Shown: positions 17,951-26,478 of the stretch, piece after piece
How positions within the stretch are numbered: the stretch's first letter is position 1
Layout of the letters: the number at the start of each line of letters is the position of its first letter
Assembly (NCBI RefSeq): GCF_018492665.1
Contig: NZ_JAFVME010000003.1
Span: 620,001-684,000 of the forward strand
Direction of reading: 5' to 3'
DNA: 64,000 nucleotides
Origin: Pedobacter sp. B4-66
GTDB taxonomy: Bacteria; Bacteroidota; Bacteroidia; Sphingobacteriales; Sphingobacteriaceae
Position numbers and translations under genes: made by a program
The notes under the pieces: generated by a model
Told to the model about the DNA's origin: nothing
The model's database searches: none
What the model saw: the letters and a program-made list of their open reading frames with translations, nothing else

Positions 17951-18961
17951 TTAGTGTATTTTCATCCTGTTCCTGACTTCCCTTTTCTGTTCGGGAGTCG
18001 TTTCCTCTTTGATAACCCTGGCAGTATGTCGAAATTGAATAACATTTTTAGATGATCCATAAATATTAAGGGATTGAGTTTGCGGGTTAGCTTCGACCTG
18101 AACTTTTTTCCCATTCACTTCTATCATCACCTGGTCACCGTTTTTCAAAGCTTCAATTATCTTTTCTTTCTGTTCGGGTGATTGTAAATCTTTGGTCTTT
18201 AATTTTTCAAGCTCCCTTTCGATGTCATACCCATAACCTGAGGGAAATACTTTAGTCCGGAAATTGCCGTCCGGAAATTTATCATTGAAATCGAGTTGAA
18301 CCCATTCCTTTTGTAAATAAACCGACCTTCCACATAACAAGTTATATGCTTGCTGACCTGTTATATATTCATTCATTCCATTTTTACCGATAGACACGGA
18401 TCTATCCGGCATTTCGCCGTTTGCTCTTTTCAATGATGCCTCGTAGCCATCGAATTGGTATTGTCCGGTTTGGTCAGCCTTAAAGTTGAGATTGAAATCC
18501 ATCCGGTCATCCTTATTGACATAATAGGTAACAGGGATTGAAAACTCCCTGTTACCTTGCTGAATTTTTATTTCAACCAAATGGTTACTTTGAGCAAAAC
18601 CCATCAGGGAAACCTCGGACTTTAATTGATCAATATTAGCAGCAGTGCTGTTCCTGATATGTTGCAGTCTTTGGTTAACAGAAATAGATTTACTGATCCG
18701 GTAGAACATCCTTTTAAAAAAGCCGGGAAATAAATTGCGTTCCAAATCCCTCCTGTTTTTTTGAAGGACTTTTAGCGCAATTCTTTCATCAGTGTTAGAT
18801 GTCTCTTTGTACTTTAATGCAAGCCCCTCCAGATATTCCAACTTTTCTTTTAAAAATGGAGAACTCTTAATCACATCACCATCAAATAACTTTTCAAATC
18901 GCTGTTCCCGGTTCTTCCATCTTAATAGATCCTGTTCTATTCTACCTAACTCATTTTCCAT
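17951..18961 (-). CDS. Element-encoded protein of unknown function
   Basis: 336 residues with no signal peptide or membrane helix. The first about 125 residues are charged and helical (coiled-coil-like, many Lys and Glu). The middle part has a beta-rich DFNLNFKADQTGQYQFDGYEA segment and GMNEYITGQQAYNLLCGRSV, then a LQSPEQKEKIIEALKNGDQV helix and a small strand-rich tail. The middle segment recalls DUF3945/DUF4099-type proteins found on Bacteroidota elements, but I cannot confirm that. It lies 36 bp downstream of a second element protein of the same kind, within the leftward operon. Confidence 0.55.
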   Translation of the reverse strand: MENELGRIEQDLLRWKNREQRFEKLFDGDVIKSSPFLKEKLEYLEGLALKYKETSNTDERIALKVLQKNRRDLERNLFPGFFKRMFYRISKSISVNQRLQHIRNSTAANIDQLKSEVSLMGFAQSNHLVEIKIQQGNREFSIPVTYYVNKDDRMDFNLNFKADQTGQYQFDGYEASLKRANGEMPDRSVSIGKNGMNEYITGQQAYNLLCGRSVYLQKEWVQLDFNDKFPDGNFRTKVFPSGYGYDIERELEKLKTKDLQSPEQKEKIIEALKNGDQVMIEVNGKKVQVEANPQTQSLNIYGSSKNVIQFRHTARVIKEETTPEQKREVRNRMKIH

Positions 18962-18997
18962 CTTAATCTATTTTCGAAAGGTCAACTCATTACAATT

Positions 18998-19876
18998 TCA
19001 GGCACGAATCCGCTGACTATTTTCCTTCTTTTTACTTCCGTCTTCTTCTCCTTCATTCTTTTTTTCAGCATTTTTATTCTCTTTACTTTCGCTTTGTGAC
19101 TGGTTTTCCTTTTGATCGGTTTCCTGAGAAAGATTTTCGGTTGTCGCCTCCTGCCTTTTCAAGGAAAGAAGTACAGGTTTCATATCCTTATCATATTGGT
19201 TGATCACATCATGCTTTGGATTGGCCTCAAAAAACATTTTGTCTATGGTGCCATCCGGCTTTTTGTAATCAGTTAACTGGATATTCCCCCTCTTTAACGA
19301 ATCGAAGAAATCTTTGGCTGTTTTCTCGTTTTCCAGTACCGGCAATGGATATCCCTCGAATTTCTTTTCAAGATCATAATTGTATTCTTTAACCACCGGG
19401 CACACACCGTTTTGATCCGGCTTAGTAAAATCGATATATTCCCAGGCGTTATACTTCCTGTTATTGTTAGGTTCTTTTGCATCAACAAATACATAGTCCT
19501 TGTTCACTGCCCGGCCTTCCATCTGGTTAAAAGCTTCCTTGAAGGTTAACGTACTGTTTATCCATTGTTTTTTGTCTTGACCTTCTGCATCTTTAACCAC
19601 CACGGGATTCGCCCATTTAAATTGATACTTCCTGGTGTAGTCCGGCTGCCCTTCACGTTTCACGGTCATGTCATAGTCTTTGGCAAAATAGTTACCCTTT
19701 TGAGACAATTCGCAGTTTGGTTTTGCAGTGGCGGTAGCTTTATCAAAGATTTTTGTAAGCTGAAGGGAAAAGGCATCTTGCCCATTCATATTACGGATCA
19801 GCTCTTCACGGGAAATCTCCTTCATGTCGCTGTAAAAAAATTGCTCTTCCAGAGCCTTCAAATTCTCCTCTTTCAT
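18998..19876 (-). CDS. Element-encoded protein of unknown function, charged C-terminal tail
   Basis: 292 residues, cytoplasmic by sequence. An N-terminal helical start (MKEENLKALEEQFFYSDMKE) leads into a central beta-rich domain with YTRKYQFKWANPVV and WINSTLTFKEAFNQMEGRAV. The last about 50 residues are almost all Glu, Lys, Gln, Asn and Ser, a disordered tail. The motif RAVNKDYV with an acidic following segment is shared in spirit with the next gene downstream, and the two may work together. No function is recognised. It follows traN and ends the core transfer block. Confidence 0.5.
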   Translation of the reverse strand: MKEENLKALEEQFFYSDMKEISREELIRNMNGQDAFSLQLTKIFDKATATAKPNCELSQKGNYFAKDYDMTVKREGQPDYTRKYQFKWANPVVVKDAEGQDKKQWINSTLTFKEAFNQMEGRAVNKDYVFVDAKEPNNNRKYNAWEYIDFTKPDQNGVCPVVKEYNYDLEKKFEGYPLPVLENEKTAKDFFDSLKRGNIQLTDYKKPDGTIDKMFFEANPKHDVINQYDKDMKPVLLSLKRQEATTENLSQETDQKENQSQSESKENKNAEKKNEGEEDGSKKKENSQRIRA

Positions 19877-19949
19877 AATCGTAAACTTTTATTTGTTGTT
19901 TTGAAATTTTCTCTTGCTTGGTTCTATTTCCAGTTTAGGTTTACCAGAT

Positions 19950-20792
19950 TTATTTTACTGCCCTTGCTCCTACTATCAGTTTATTCTTAATATTCAGCTC
20001 CAGGTTACGCCCACCTTTTTGCTCCATCAGTTGAATGATGAGCAGCTTTTTATCAGGGATTGTAAATTTTGGAATACCAACAACTATGGTCTGCCTGCTC
20101 TGCCCCCGGATGATCCTTGCATTACCGGTAACCTGTTGTGGCTGTAGTTCCGTCTCCTGGGCTGCTGTACGCTTTGCTTTTTTCTGATCGCGGATAAAAA
20201 ACCTGAGTTGATCAATATCATAAGGGATGTTTGAAGTGTTCTCTAATCCAAGCTGGAAGTAAAGTATCTGACCCTTAATATATATACCATCAAGTTTCAA
20301 ACTGATATTATACTTAGCATCTTTGAATCCAGTTAGCACAGGGGACTTTGTGGAAACCTGCTCTGCGAAATCCTGTACATTGGCTTCGTTATCATTCATT
20401 ACAGAAAACTTTGCCTGACCGTCCGTCGAACCTGCCTTAGAACCTGCTTGAATATTCAATGCCACCGGCCTTTCAGTATAATTGACAACATAAGAATATA
20501 GTTTGCCATCTGCCGTGATTACGGTAAGGTTTGTTTCACCGAAACCCTGTACCGCTGCCTTAACCTGAAGGATGTTTTCTACCCCTTTTGCAATTTGTAC
20601 CATAATATCCTTGCTACCTTTATCCACACTCTTTACCGCATATGGGAATATAAGATTGGTGGTTTTTAAATAGGTAACGGATAGCGCCTCCGGCTGAATT
20701 GTCTCTGATTGGGGTACATATTTTTGCGCGTTTGCTAACACGCCGTTTAAAAGGATAAAACCCGTTATCCATACTACACTGATCTTTTTCAC
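19950..20792 (-). CDS. traN: Conjugative transfer protein TraN (DUF4138, VirB9-like)
   Basis: An exported 280-residue protein of the type IV secretion channel. The signal peptide covers residues 1-22 (ending VLANAQ). The mature protein opens with VTYLKTTNLIFPYAVKSVD and SKDIMVQIAKGVENILQVKA, characteristic of Bacteroidota TraN. A late YFQLGLENTSNIPYDIDQLRF strand and the C-terminal beta domain complete it. In CTnDOT-type systems TraN is periplasmic/outer-membrane and partners TraM in the core complex. It follows traM by 36 bp. Confidence 0.88.
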   Translation of the reverse strand: MKKISVVWITGFILLNGVLANAQKYVPQSETIQPEALSVTYLKTTNLIFPYAVKSVDKGSKDIMVQIAKGVENILQVKAAVQGFGETNLTVITADGKLYSYVVNYTERPVALNIQAGSKAGSTDGQAKFSVMNDNEANVQDFAEQVSTKSPVLTGFKDAKYNISLKLDGIYIKGQILYFQLGLENTSNIPYDIDQLRFFIRDQKKAKRTAAQETELQPQQVTGNARIIRGQSRQTIVVGIPKFTIPDKKLLIIQLMEQKGGRNLELNIKNKLIVGARAVK

Positions 20793-20828
20793 ATTTCCGA
20801 ATTTAAATTATCAATTTGTTTTTTTTAT

Positions 20829-22106
20829 CTACCATTCATCTTTTTGCTGGTCATCCCGTAACAGCACTTTGTATCCAGCCTTCACCATAACCTTTATCAA
20901 TTTGATCTTTTTACTGAACAGGGATTTTGCAGCCTCAATTCCGGCACCAGCTGCCTGCACGCCTAACGACTGATCAAAAGTATTCATCCCGATAGCTTGT
21001 ATGGTTTGATCCGCAGACTGCTTAGCAACGTCTCTTGCAATTGCTCCCGGGATATAAATACCATCCAGGCCATCTATATCAAATACCGAAAGCTTTACAG
21101 GGAAGAGTGATTTTTTATAGCGGAGACTTTTTATTTTTATGGTAAGCCGTTCCCCTTCCAATGAAACGGTACCATATACAAAATTGTCTTTCGGGATCAG
21201 CGTGCCTTTAACATCAATGGTATCTAACAGCCGTAACTTCACAGTCGAACCATTGACCAACACCTGATTTTCGTGAACAACTGCCTCTACTGCATTTTGC
21301 ATCACCACATCGGGCATGTTAGACTCCAGGCCAAAAAACCCGGTACCTTCCTGTGGATCACTAACCGCAACACTTCCTTTGCTTTCCAAAAATGATATAC
21401 GGTCTTTTTGCCCTGCTGTAGTTACTGCAAATACCTGCCCTTTTCGACTATCTTCCGATTGCTTTATTTTTTCCTTTACCCGTTCCGGATGTTGAATGTC
21501 CAGTATTTTTTCCAGCATATTATTAAGCTGTTTAGTCTCCGGATCATCACCGTTGCCGCTCTCCTGCATGCTTTGCATCATCTGTTCGAGCCGATCCACA
21601 TCTCCTGGAGCAATAGAAGGCTGTTGCCTTGTATTATTTAAACGGCCTCCATACGGCGAACTGTAATTCTGTTGCTGATTCAACGCATTGTTCAATGCGC
21701 CCAGCTTTTCGTAAATCCTGGCTTCGTTATCATTTACACGATTTTGATTTGGCAATCCAGTAAGGGGACCAGGATAACCCTGTATAACTGTTCCGCCCAA
21801 TGCCCCGCCGGTTGAATTTTGTGGATTTGCAGCGAAAGTATCGTTTGCACTTTCCTTTCGTTGTTGAACAGAATCCGTAGATGCCTTATCATAATAGGCC
21901 ATCTTATCCATAGCCTTGTTGTCAAAATGGGCATCCGGCAAATCGGGGTTAAGCCCTTTTGTTACCTCAAGTGCAACAGGTGTACTTTGCCGCCCTCCGC
22001 CCAGGGCATAAAAGCCCAGTGTAAGAAAAGGGAGGATAAGTATCGGCAGCATCAACAGAAATTTTTTCCTTTGTCTGTGATTTGTTTGTTGATTCATCAT
22101 TTCCAT
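20829..22106 (-). CDS. traM: Conjugative transfer protein TraM (VirB10-like)
   Basis: 425 residues. A short cytoplasmic start and one membrane helix (FLLMLPILILPFLTLGFYAL, about 15-34) are followed by a long low-complexity periplasmic linker rich in Gln, Asn and Pro (about 60-190). A folded C-terminal domain contains MQNAVEAVVHENQVLVNGST and FPVKLSVFDIDGLDGIYIPG. This layout is that of Bacteroidota TraM, which bridges the inner membrane and the TraN outer part. The reading frame is intact and lies between traL and traN. Confidence 0.88.
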   Translation of the reverse strand: MEMMNQQTNHRQRKKFLLMLPILILPFLTLGFYALGGGRQSTPVALEVTKGLNPDLPDAHFDNKAMDKMAYYDKASTDSVQQRKESANDTFAANPQNSTGGALGGTVIQGYPGPLTGLPNQNRVNDNEARIYEKLGALNNALNQQQNYSSPYGGRLNNTRQQPSIAPGDVDRLEQMMQSMQESGNGDDPETKQLNNMLEKILDIQHPERVKEKIKQSEDSRKGQVFAVTTAGQKDRISFLESKGSVAVSDPQEGTGFFGLESNMPDVVMQNAVEAVVHENQVLVNGSTVKLRLLDTIDVKGTLIPKDNFVYGTVSLEGERLTIKIKSLRYKKSLFPVKLSVFDIDGLDGIYIPGAIARDVAKQSADQTIQAIGMNTFDQSLGVQAAGAGIEAAKSLFSKKIKLIKVMVKAGYKVLLRDDQQKDEW

Positions 22107-22137
22107 CTTTTTGATTTTTAATTGTGATTATCTTCCT

Positions 22138-22596
22138 TTACTTCAATAGTGCTTCCAGTTGATTTAAACTGTCCAGTAATCCCGGTCGTTGTTTTAATAA
22201 ACTATCCCTGGTCTTTCTACCTGATGCTGACATTCCCAAACTATCTAAATACGTATGGAACTTCCTCAGACGTAACAACATCAGCGTATCCTTAATATTT
22301 TCATCTTCTGTTTTATACGTTTGGATCAAGGGTTTATGGATACTTCCAATTCTAAGCAACGGGCTATCAGCTTCATTTAACGCTGAATAAACTAATAAGC
22401 CAGCATAACCTGTCATCGTCAGGGTTATCAATATCACATAAACTTTCATTGACCTGGTACTTAAGCCGGAAGTAATATTTCGCATTCCGATGGCCCATTT
22501 CCCCTGTACCTTCAGGATAATCAAGGCAATTCGTTCTGCCAATCCATTCCTCACGTTATCCCTTTCTGACTGCGTTTTTTTATTCTTTCCCATCAC
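22138..22596 (-). CDS. Putative TraL-type transfer protein
   Basis: 152 residues with one membrane helix (VYVILITLTMTGYAGLLVYS, about 51-70) between a basic cytoplasmic start and a small helical periplasmic tail ending in LDSLNQLEALLK. Position between traK and traM fits TraL, but the sequence is weakly diagnostic and the name is by location. The start directly abuts the traK stop with no spacer, so translation is probably coupled. Confidence 0.6.
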   Translation of the reverse strand: MMGKNKKTQSERDNVRNGLAERIALIILKVQGKWAIGMRNITSGLSTRSMKVYVILITLTMTGYAGLLVYSALNEADSPLLRIGSIHKPLIQTYKTEDENIKDTLMLLRLRKFHTYLDSLGMSASGRKTRDSLLKQRPGLLDSLNQLEALLK

Positions 22597-23214
22597 TTAC
22601 CTCGTTTTAATATTGATGTCCTTATTTTCAATGATGTTCCATCGTTCAATCAGGAAGCCATGCGGGTTGTTGTCTGACCGGGATACCGTCCTTAACAGGC
22701 CGTCTGCAATAAGGCTACGCGTTACAATAGTTGTGGCGCGGGTGATAACCTGTTTTCCAAAGAACCTGAATATATATGGCTGTTGGTCAAGGTTCAATGT
22801 GATGCTATCCATACTCACGACCTGGCTTAAATTGCCACTGATAATATTGCTGTAGTAATTGCTTTCTTTAAGGTTGTCGTACTCCTTTTTTGCCGATCCG
22901 TCTGCCAGATACAATGCCCTTGTGACATTGGCTTCAATAAGTTTCTCATCCGGTGAAAGCGTAAAAAAGAACTCATGAAAGGTGCGGATATGGTCCCTGG
23001 CCTCTACCGGGATATTGTCTTTCCTTTCAGAAGCATAAGCCTCCAGGACTTTTCCATTCGAGATCACATAGACCTTGCTTTGCAGTATGTTTACCATCTC
23101 AAAGGCTTTGTAAATTGTTAGTCCGCATAACAATACAGCAAGCAAAATCATTACTATAGAAAATCTTTTGATGTGCCTGAATGCTGTGTCGATATTCTTT
23201 GTCTTAGTAAACAT
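22597..23214 (-). CDS. traK: Conjugative transfer protein TraK (VirB8-like)
   Basis: 205 residues. One N-terminal membrane helix (IVMILLAVLLCGLTIYKAF, about 20-38) anchors a periplasmic domain with VYVISNGKVLEAYASERKDN and RDHIRTFHEFFFTLSPDE, the signature of Bacteroidota TraK. The family is structurally VirB8-like and assembles the inner-membrane platform. It is 11 bp downstream of traJ and abuts traL. Confidence 0.9.
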   Translation of the reverse strand: MFTKTKNIDTAFRHIKRFSIVMILLAVLLCGLTIYKAFEMVNILQSKVYVISNGKVLEAYASERKDNIPVEARDHIRTFHEFFFTLSPDEKLIEANVTRALYLADGSAKKEYDNLKESNYYSNIISGNLSQVVSMDSITLNLDQQPYIFRFFGKQVITRATTIVTRSLIADGLLRTVSRSDNNPHGFLIERWNIIENKDINIKTR

Positions 23215-23225
23215 ATCCTGGTTGT

Positions 23226-24458
23226 TTATTTATCGTTTCCACTAATCTTATTTCCCATATAACCGCCAGGCTTACCGATATGACTTTTATCGGCATCTAC
23301 CCAACCACTGCCTCCACTGTTACCCATGCTTCCTGCTGCCCCTTTAGCAGCATTCTTAAAGCCACTACCGACCGTGCCAGCCGCAGAAGTAGTAGCGGCC
23401 ATACCAGTATTCCCCATATTGTTTGCGGAAATAGATGTGAGGCTGGTTATTTTCTGTAGCATAGCACCACCTCCACCGGCGTTGACAATTGAATTAGCTA
23501 CTGAGGGAACAGTAAAATATCCTACGATCCCAATGAGCATAAAAATTAAGTATCCGGTATCTGTCGAACTAAAGAAAGTATCACCCGTTTGCTCAATCTG
23601 ACCTATATCATGGATCAGCATCTGCTCCTGGATTTTTCCAATGATGGCACCGAAAATATTCGCAACTGGTAGCCAGAGAAATACGTTCATATATTTTGCA
23701 ATCCACGCAGTAAGTGTATGCTGAAACCCATCAAAGACTGCGATCCCAAATACAAGTGGACCGAGTATTGCCAACACGATCAGTTGAAAAGTCCTGAGGG
23801 TATTAATGCAAAGAGCTGCTGCCTGGAAGACTACCTGAAGGATCTCCGACATCCATTGCTTAATGGTATTGCGGAATTTATAAGACATTTTCTCCATCGC
23901 AAACCGCATATCCGTACCGATACTTTCAACCATACCCTGCTCGGAGGGATCGGCGTTATTGTGCGTGTAACGATACCAGCGGTCAATATCACCTTCGTTG
24001 TTTTCACCGACGAACATTTTCCAGGTATCAGATTCCTTTACCTTTTTCTCCTTTTCCTTTAATAATTCTGCTACCGCTTGGTCCGTATTTTTAACCATAG
24101 CGGAAGTTCCTGTGACCGTTGGTTGCATAATCCCGTTAATCATACCCAGGACTGAAGGAAAAATGAGTACGCAGAAACCAAGTACAAATGGCCGGAACAA
24201 AGGATAAAAATCTATCGGCTCTGCGTTTGCAAGATGCCTCCATATCCTTGTAGCGATATACCAGGTTGCTGCAAATCCAGCAATACCACGTCCTACACCA
24301 ATAAGCTGACTGCACATCGGAATCATCTCGTTATAGAGCTGTTCCAGTACGGATTGAAGGCTGCCAATATCTTCTGCCAAACCGCTTTGGGCATGGCTTA
24401 TAGCAGGGAATAAGATTCCCGTTACCGCAAAAAATGCGGTAGTTAAATATTTTTTCAT
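23226..24458 (-). CDS. traJ: Conjugative transfer protein TraJ (VirB6-like)
   Basis: 410 residues, polytopic inner-membrane protein. A signal peptide (1-23, ending SHAQ) is followed by LEQLYNEMIPMCSQLIGVGRG and several membrane helices (FAATWYIATRIW, FVLGFCVLIFPSVLGMI, FQLIVLAILGPLVFGIAVF, GYLIFMLIGIVGYFTV). The C-terminal about 80 residues are Gly/Ala/Ser-rich and probably disordered. These are the usual features of Bacteroidota TraJ, the VirB6-like channel part. It lies 9 bp downstream of the third of three related exported proteins. Confidence 0.9.
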   Translation of the reverse strand: MKKYLTTAFFAVTGILFPAISHAQSGLAEDIGSLQSVLEQLYNEMIPMCSQLIGVGRGIAGFAATWYIATRIWRHLANAEPIDFYPLFRPFVLGFCVLIFPSVLGMINGIMQPTVTGTSAMVKNTDQAVAELLKEKEKKVKESDTWKMFVGENNEGDIDRWYRYTHNNADPSEQGMVESIGTDMRFAMEKMSYKFRNTIKQWMSEILQVVFQAAALCINTLRTFQLIVLAILGPLVFGIAVFDGFQHTLTAWIAKYMNVFLWLPVANIFGAIIGKIQEQMLIHDIGQIEQTGDTFFSSTDTGYLIFMLIGIVGYFTVPSVANSIVNAGGGGAMLQKITSLTSISANNMGNTGMAATTSAAGTVGSGFKNAAKGAAGSMGNSGGSGWVDADKSHIGKPGGYMGNKISGNDK

Positions 24459-24467
24459 TTTCTTTAG

Positions 24468-25106
24468 TTACCGTTTTAGCCCTGACAATTTCTTTATCCC
24501 CTCTATGTCGTGTAGTTCCTTATTGCGTTGAAGGGCAAGCATGGAAGTATTGTTGTTAAAATCACGTAGAAAAGAAAGCTTGTCTTCCATATCTACATAA
24601 ATACGGTCGATGGCCTTTATTCGTTCATCATCGCTCATGCGCAATTTTCCCGCTGTTACTATTGTGGTCAGTTCTTCCAGGTTGTCGATACTTTGTTTGA
24701 ATAACCTTTCATAAATTTTCTCCATATACAGGATCTCTGTAGTGCTGAAAGCCTTTGCCGACTTAAACCTTTTAATAGCGGCCTTATATTCTTTTACCAG
24801 CCGCATTTGATAGTTGATGATATCCGGTATCCTTTGATACTTTCGTACTTCAGGACTAACGGCAAGAAGGCCATCAAGAAATAGCTCATGCATCTTGAAA
24901 TTACCTTCCGAAATGTTTTTGATCTTCCCATAGCCGTTGCTCACAATAGTATATCCCTTTTTAAGGTCACTCAGGATTGACTTTAGTTGCGTTAACTTCT
25001 CTATATTTAGCACCAATTGGGCGATTTCATCAGCCTGTGCCGAAGCCCTGAAATTGACACCGGCAAAGACTAACAGGAAAATGAATGTTGCAATGATCGT
25101 TTTCAT
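24468..25106 (-). CDS. Exported helical transfer protein, third of three related copies
   Basis: 212 residues with a signal peptide (1-24, ending SAQA) and a purely helical mature part. It shares with the next two genes a common plan: a KGY or similar turn, a mid helix with (K/R)xxDIIxxQ, a SxTEIxYMEKIYERL helix, NLEELTTIVTAGKLRMSDDER, and a final LxxQRNxxLxDI helix. By place and plan it resembles VirB5/TraI-like minor pilus or channel proteins. Automatic pipelines often call such proteins 'TerB tellurite resistance', which I would not follow. Paralogy suggests a duplication that specialised. Confidence 0.7.
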   Translation of the reverse strand: MKTIIATFIFLLVFAGVNFRASAQADEIAQLVLNIEKLTQLKSILSDLKKGYTIVSNGYGKIKNISEGNFKMHELFLDGLLAVSPEVRKYQRIPDIINYQMRLVKEYKAAIKRFKSAKAFSTTEILYMEKIYERLFKQSIDNLEELTTIVTAGKLRMSDDERIKAIDRIYVDMEDKLSFLRDFNNNTSMLALQRNKELHDIEGIKKLSGLKR

Positions 25107-25129
25107 AATTCACATTTAATGGTATCCAC

Positions 25130-25771
25130 TTAATTGATTTGATATAAGTGCTTCTGCTGATCAATGTCCTTGATTTCAGAAGCTTTTTGGATGTTATGGA
25201 TCGCTATTTCCGAGCTGAACGCTTTCGTAAAGCGGTACTGGCTTTGTGATTTAAGGAAGAGTTCATCTATCCTCAGTATACGTTCATCATCCTTCATTTC
25301 CAGTTTGCCATCAGTGATCACCGCCTCCAGCTCATCCAGAGTTGCTATGCAGTCTTTTTGTAACTTGTCATACACGCTAACTAAATACTCTTTTTCATTC
25401 TTACTTAGTGTTGCTGCCTTCGCTATAACTTTTTTGCTATTCGCTGTCTCGGTTCTTATATCATCCTGAATGGCAATAATATCATTGGTACGTTTGTAGT
25501 TCCTGACTAAAGGATTTACATTCCTCAGGGAATTAAAATGCAAACGGTGCAGGTTTATATCACCGTCTTTAATTTGCCCGATAGTATTTAATCCTTGTTG
25601 CGCCAGCTTGTATCCTTTTTTAACATAGCTGCCATATACCTTCAAAGCAGCTATCTGCTCCAAAAGGTATTTTCGTTGGGTGCTCTTTTGCCGGAACCAT
25701 TCCCCGAACGTCTGTGCCTTTACTGCCGACCCTATGGCTAATGCAATGATCAATAATGCTGTTCTTTTCAT
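25130..25771 (-). CDS. Exported helical transfer protein, second of three related copies
   Basis: 213 residues, signal peptide 1-19 (ending VKAQ). The mature helices carry YVKKGYKLAQQGLNTIGQIK, RNYKRTNDIIAIQDDIR, LSKNEKEYLVSVYDKLQ, then DELEAVITDGKLEMKDDERI, which lines up closely with the following gene (VTAGKLRMSDDER). The two are clear paralogues; the first copy (25793-26467) is more distant. A VirB5-like pilus-associated role is inferred from position between the TraG ATPase and TraJ. Spacers of about 20 bp on both sides show one operon. Confidence 0.7.
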   Translation of the reverse strand: MKRTALLIIALAIGSAVKAQTFGEWFRQKSTQRKYLLEQIAALKVYGSYVKKGYKLAQQGLNTIGQIKDGDINLHRLHFNSLRNVNPLVRNYKRTNDIIAIQDDIRTETANSKKVIAKAATLSKNEKEYLVSVYDKLQKDCIATLDELEAVITDGKLEMKDDERILRIDELFLKSQSQYRFTKAFSSEIAIHNIQKASEIKDIDQQKHLYQIN

Positions 25772-25792
25772 CTTTCCCCTTTTTATGACCTA

Positions 25793-26467
25793 TTACTTAA
25801 TCCCGTACAACGTTTTAACCGTTTTGATATCCTGCTCACTCTTAGCCCTTTTCAGACTGAGCATCGCATTCTGATTATTAAAAATTAAAAGGTCAGTATA
25901 GTTTTGCTCCGTCTTTTCCGCAGCGGAAGCGATAATCTCCATTCGTTTTGCATCGGTCATCTGGGTCTTAAAGGAATTTGCTACCATCAACATCTGGTCG
26001 ATATTCTTTACTGTTTCTCCGAGGATACCGGTATATACCTTGCCCATGTACTCGATTTCTTTGGCCGTAAAATGCTTATCGTTTCTAAGGAGTTTCCAAG
26101 CGCGGTTATAGGCTTCAACCAATTTTGTTTGCTGCTGCGTAATATCCCGGATCTTCTGGTAATAGCTGATCACAGTCTTTACTTTACCAAGCTCATCGAA
26201 ATATTCCTTGTAGATTTCCCTTTGCTTCTCAGTCCAGTCAGAAATATCATCGAGTTTTACTTTAGACATGGCATTTTCCAAAGTCTTCTGCGCATTTTGC
26301 AACCAGATTACTTTGTTTTGCTGGCGCTGGATTTTCAGGTCAATAGCTTTGATCACTTTTTTGATGGCCGCCTTTGCCGCATCTATTATTGGTATCTGGG
26401 CATTTGATCCCTGTGAGGTAATAAGTAATAAGCCTAACATTAATGCTACTTTTAAACTCTTTTTCAT
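25793..26467 (-). CDS. Exported helical transfer protein, first of three related copies (TraI-like)
   Basis: 224 residues with signal peptide 1-24 (ending NAQI). The mature part begins DAAKAAIKKVIKAIDLKIQR, then KVIWLQNAQKTLENAMSKVK, and carries the shared FTAKEIEYMGKVYTGIL, NIDQMLMVANSFKTQMTDAK and LSLKRAKSEQDIKTVKTLYG segments. Placed directly after traG, it corresponds to TraI of CTnDOT-type operons. It is the longest and most divergent of the three tandem copies. VirB5-like function is inference. Confidence 0.72.
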   Translation of the reverse strand: MKKSLKVALMLGLLLITSQGSNAQIPIIDAAKAAIKKVIKAIDLKIQRQQNKVIWLQNAQKTLENAMSKVKLDDISDWTEKQREIYKEYFDELGKVKTVISYYQKIRDITQQQTKLVEAYNRAWKLLRNDKHFTAKEIEYMGKVYTGILGETVKNIDQMLMVANSFKTQMTDAKRMEIIASAAEKTEQNYTDLLIFNNQNAMLSLKRAKSEQDIKTVKTLYGIK

Positions 26468-26478
26468 AACAATTGCTC

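Noticed and set aside
24468..25106. Tellurite-resistance (TerB) function for the exported helical proteins
   Set aside because: Signal peptides and position inside the transfer operon fit a channel or pilus part; no tellurite genes are nearby.
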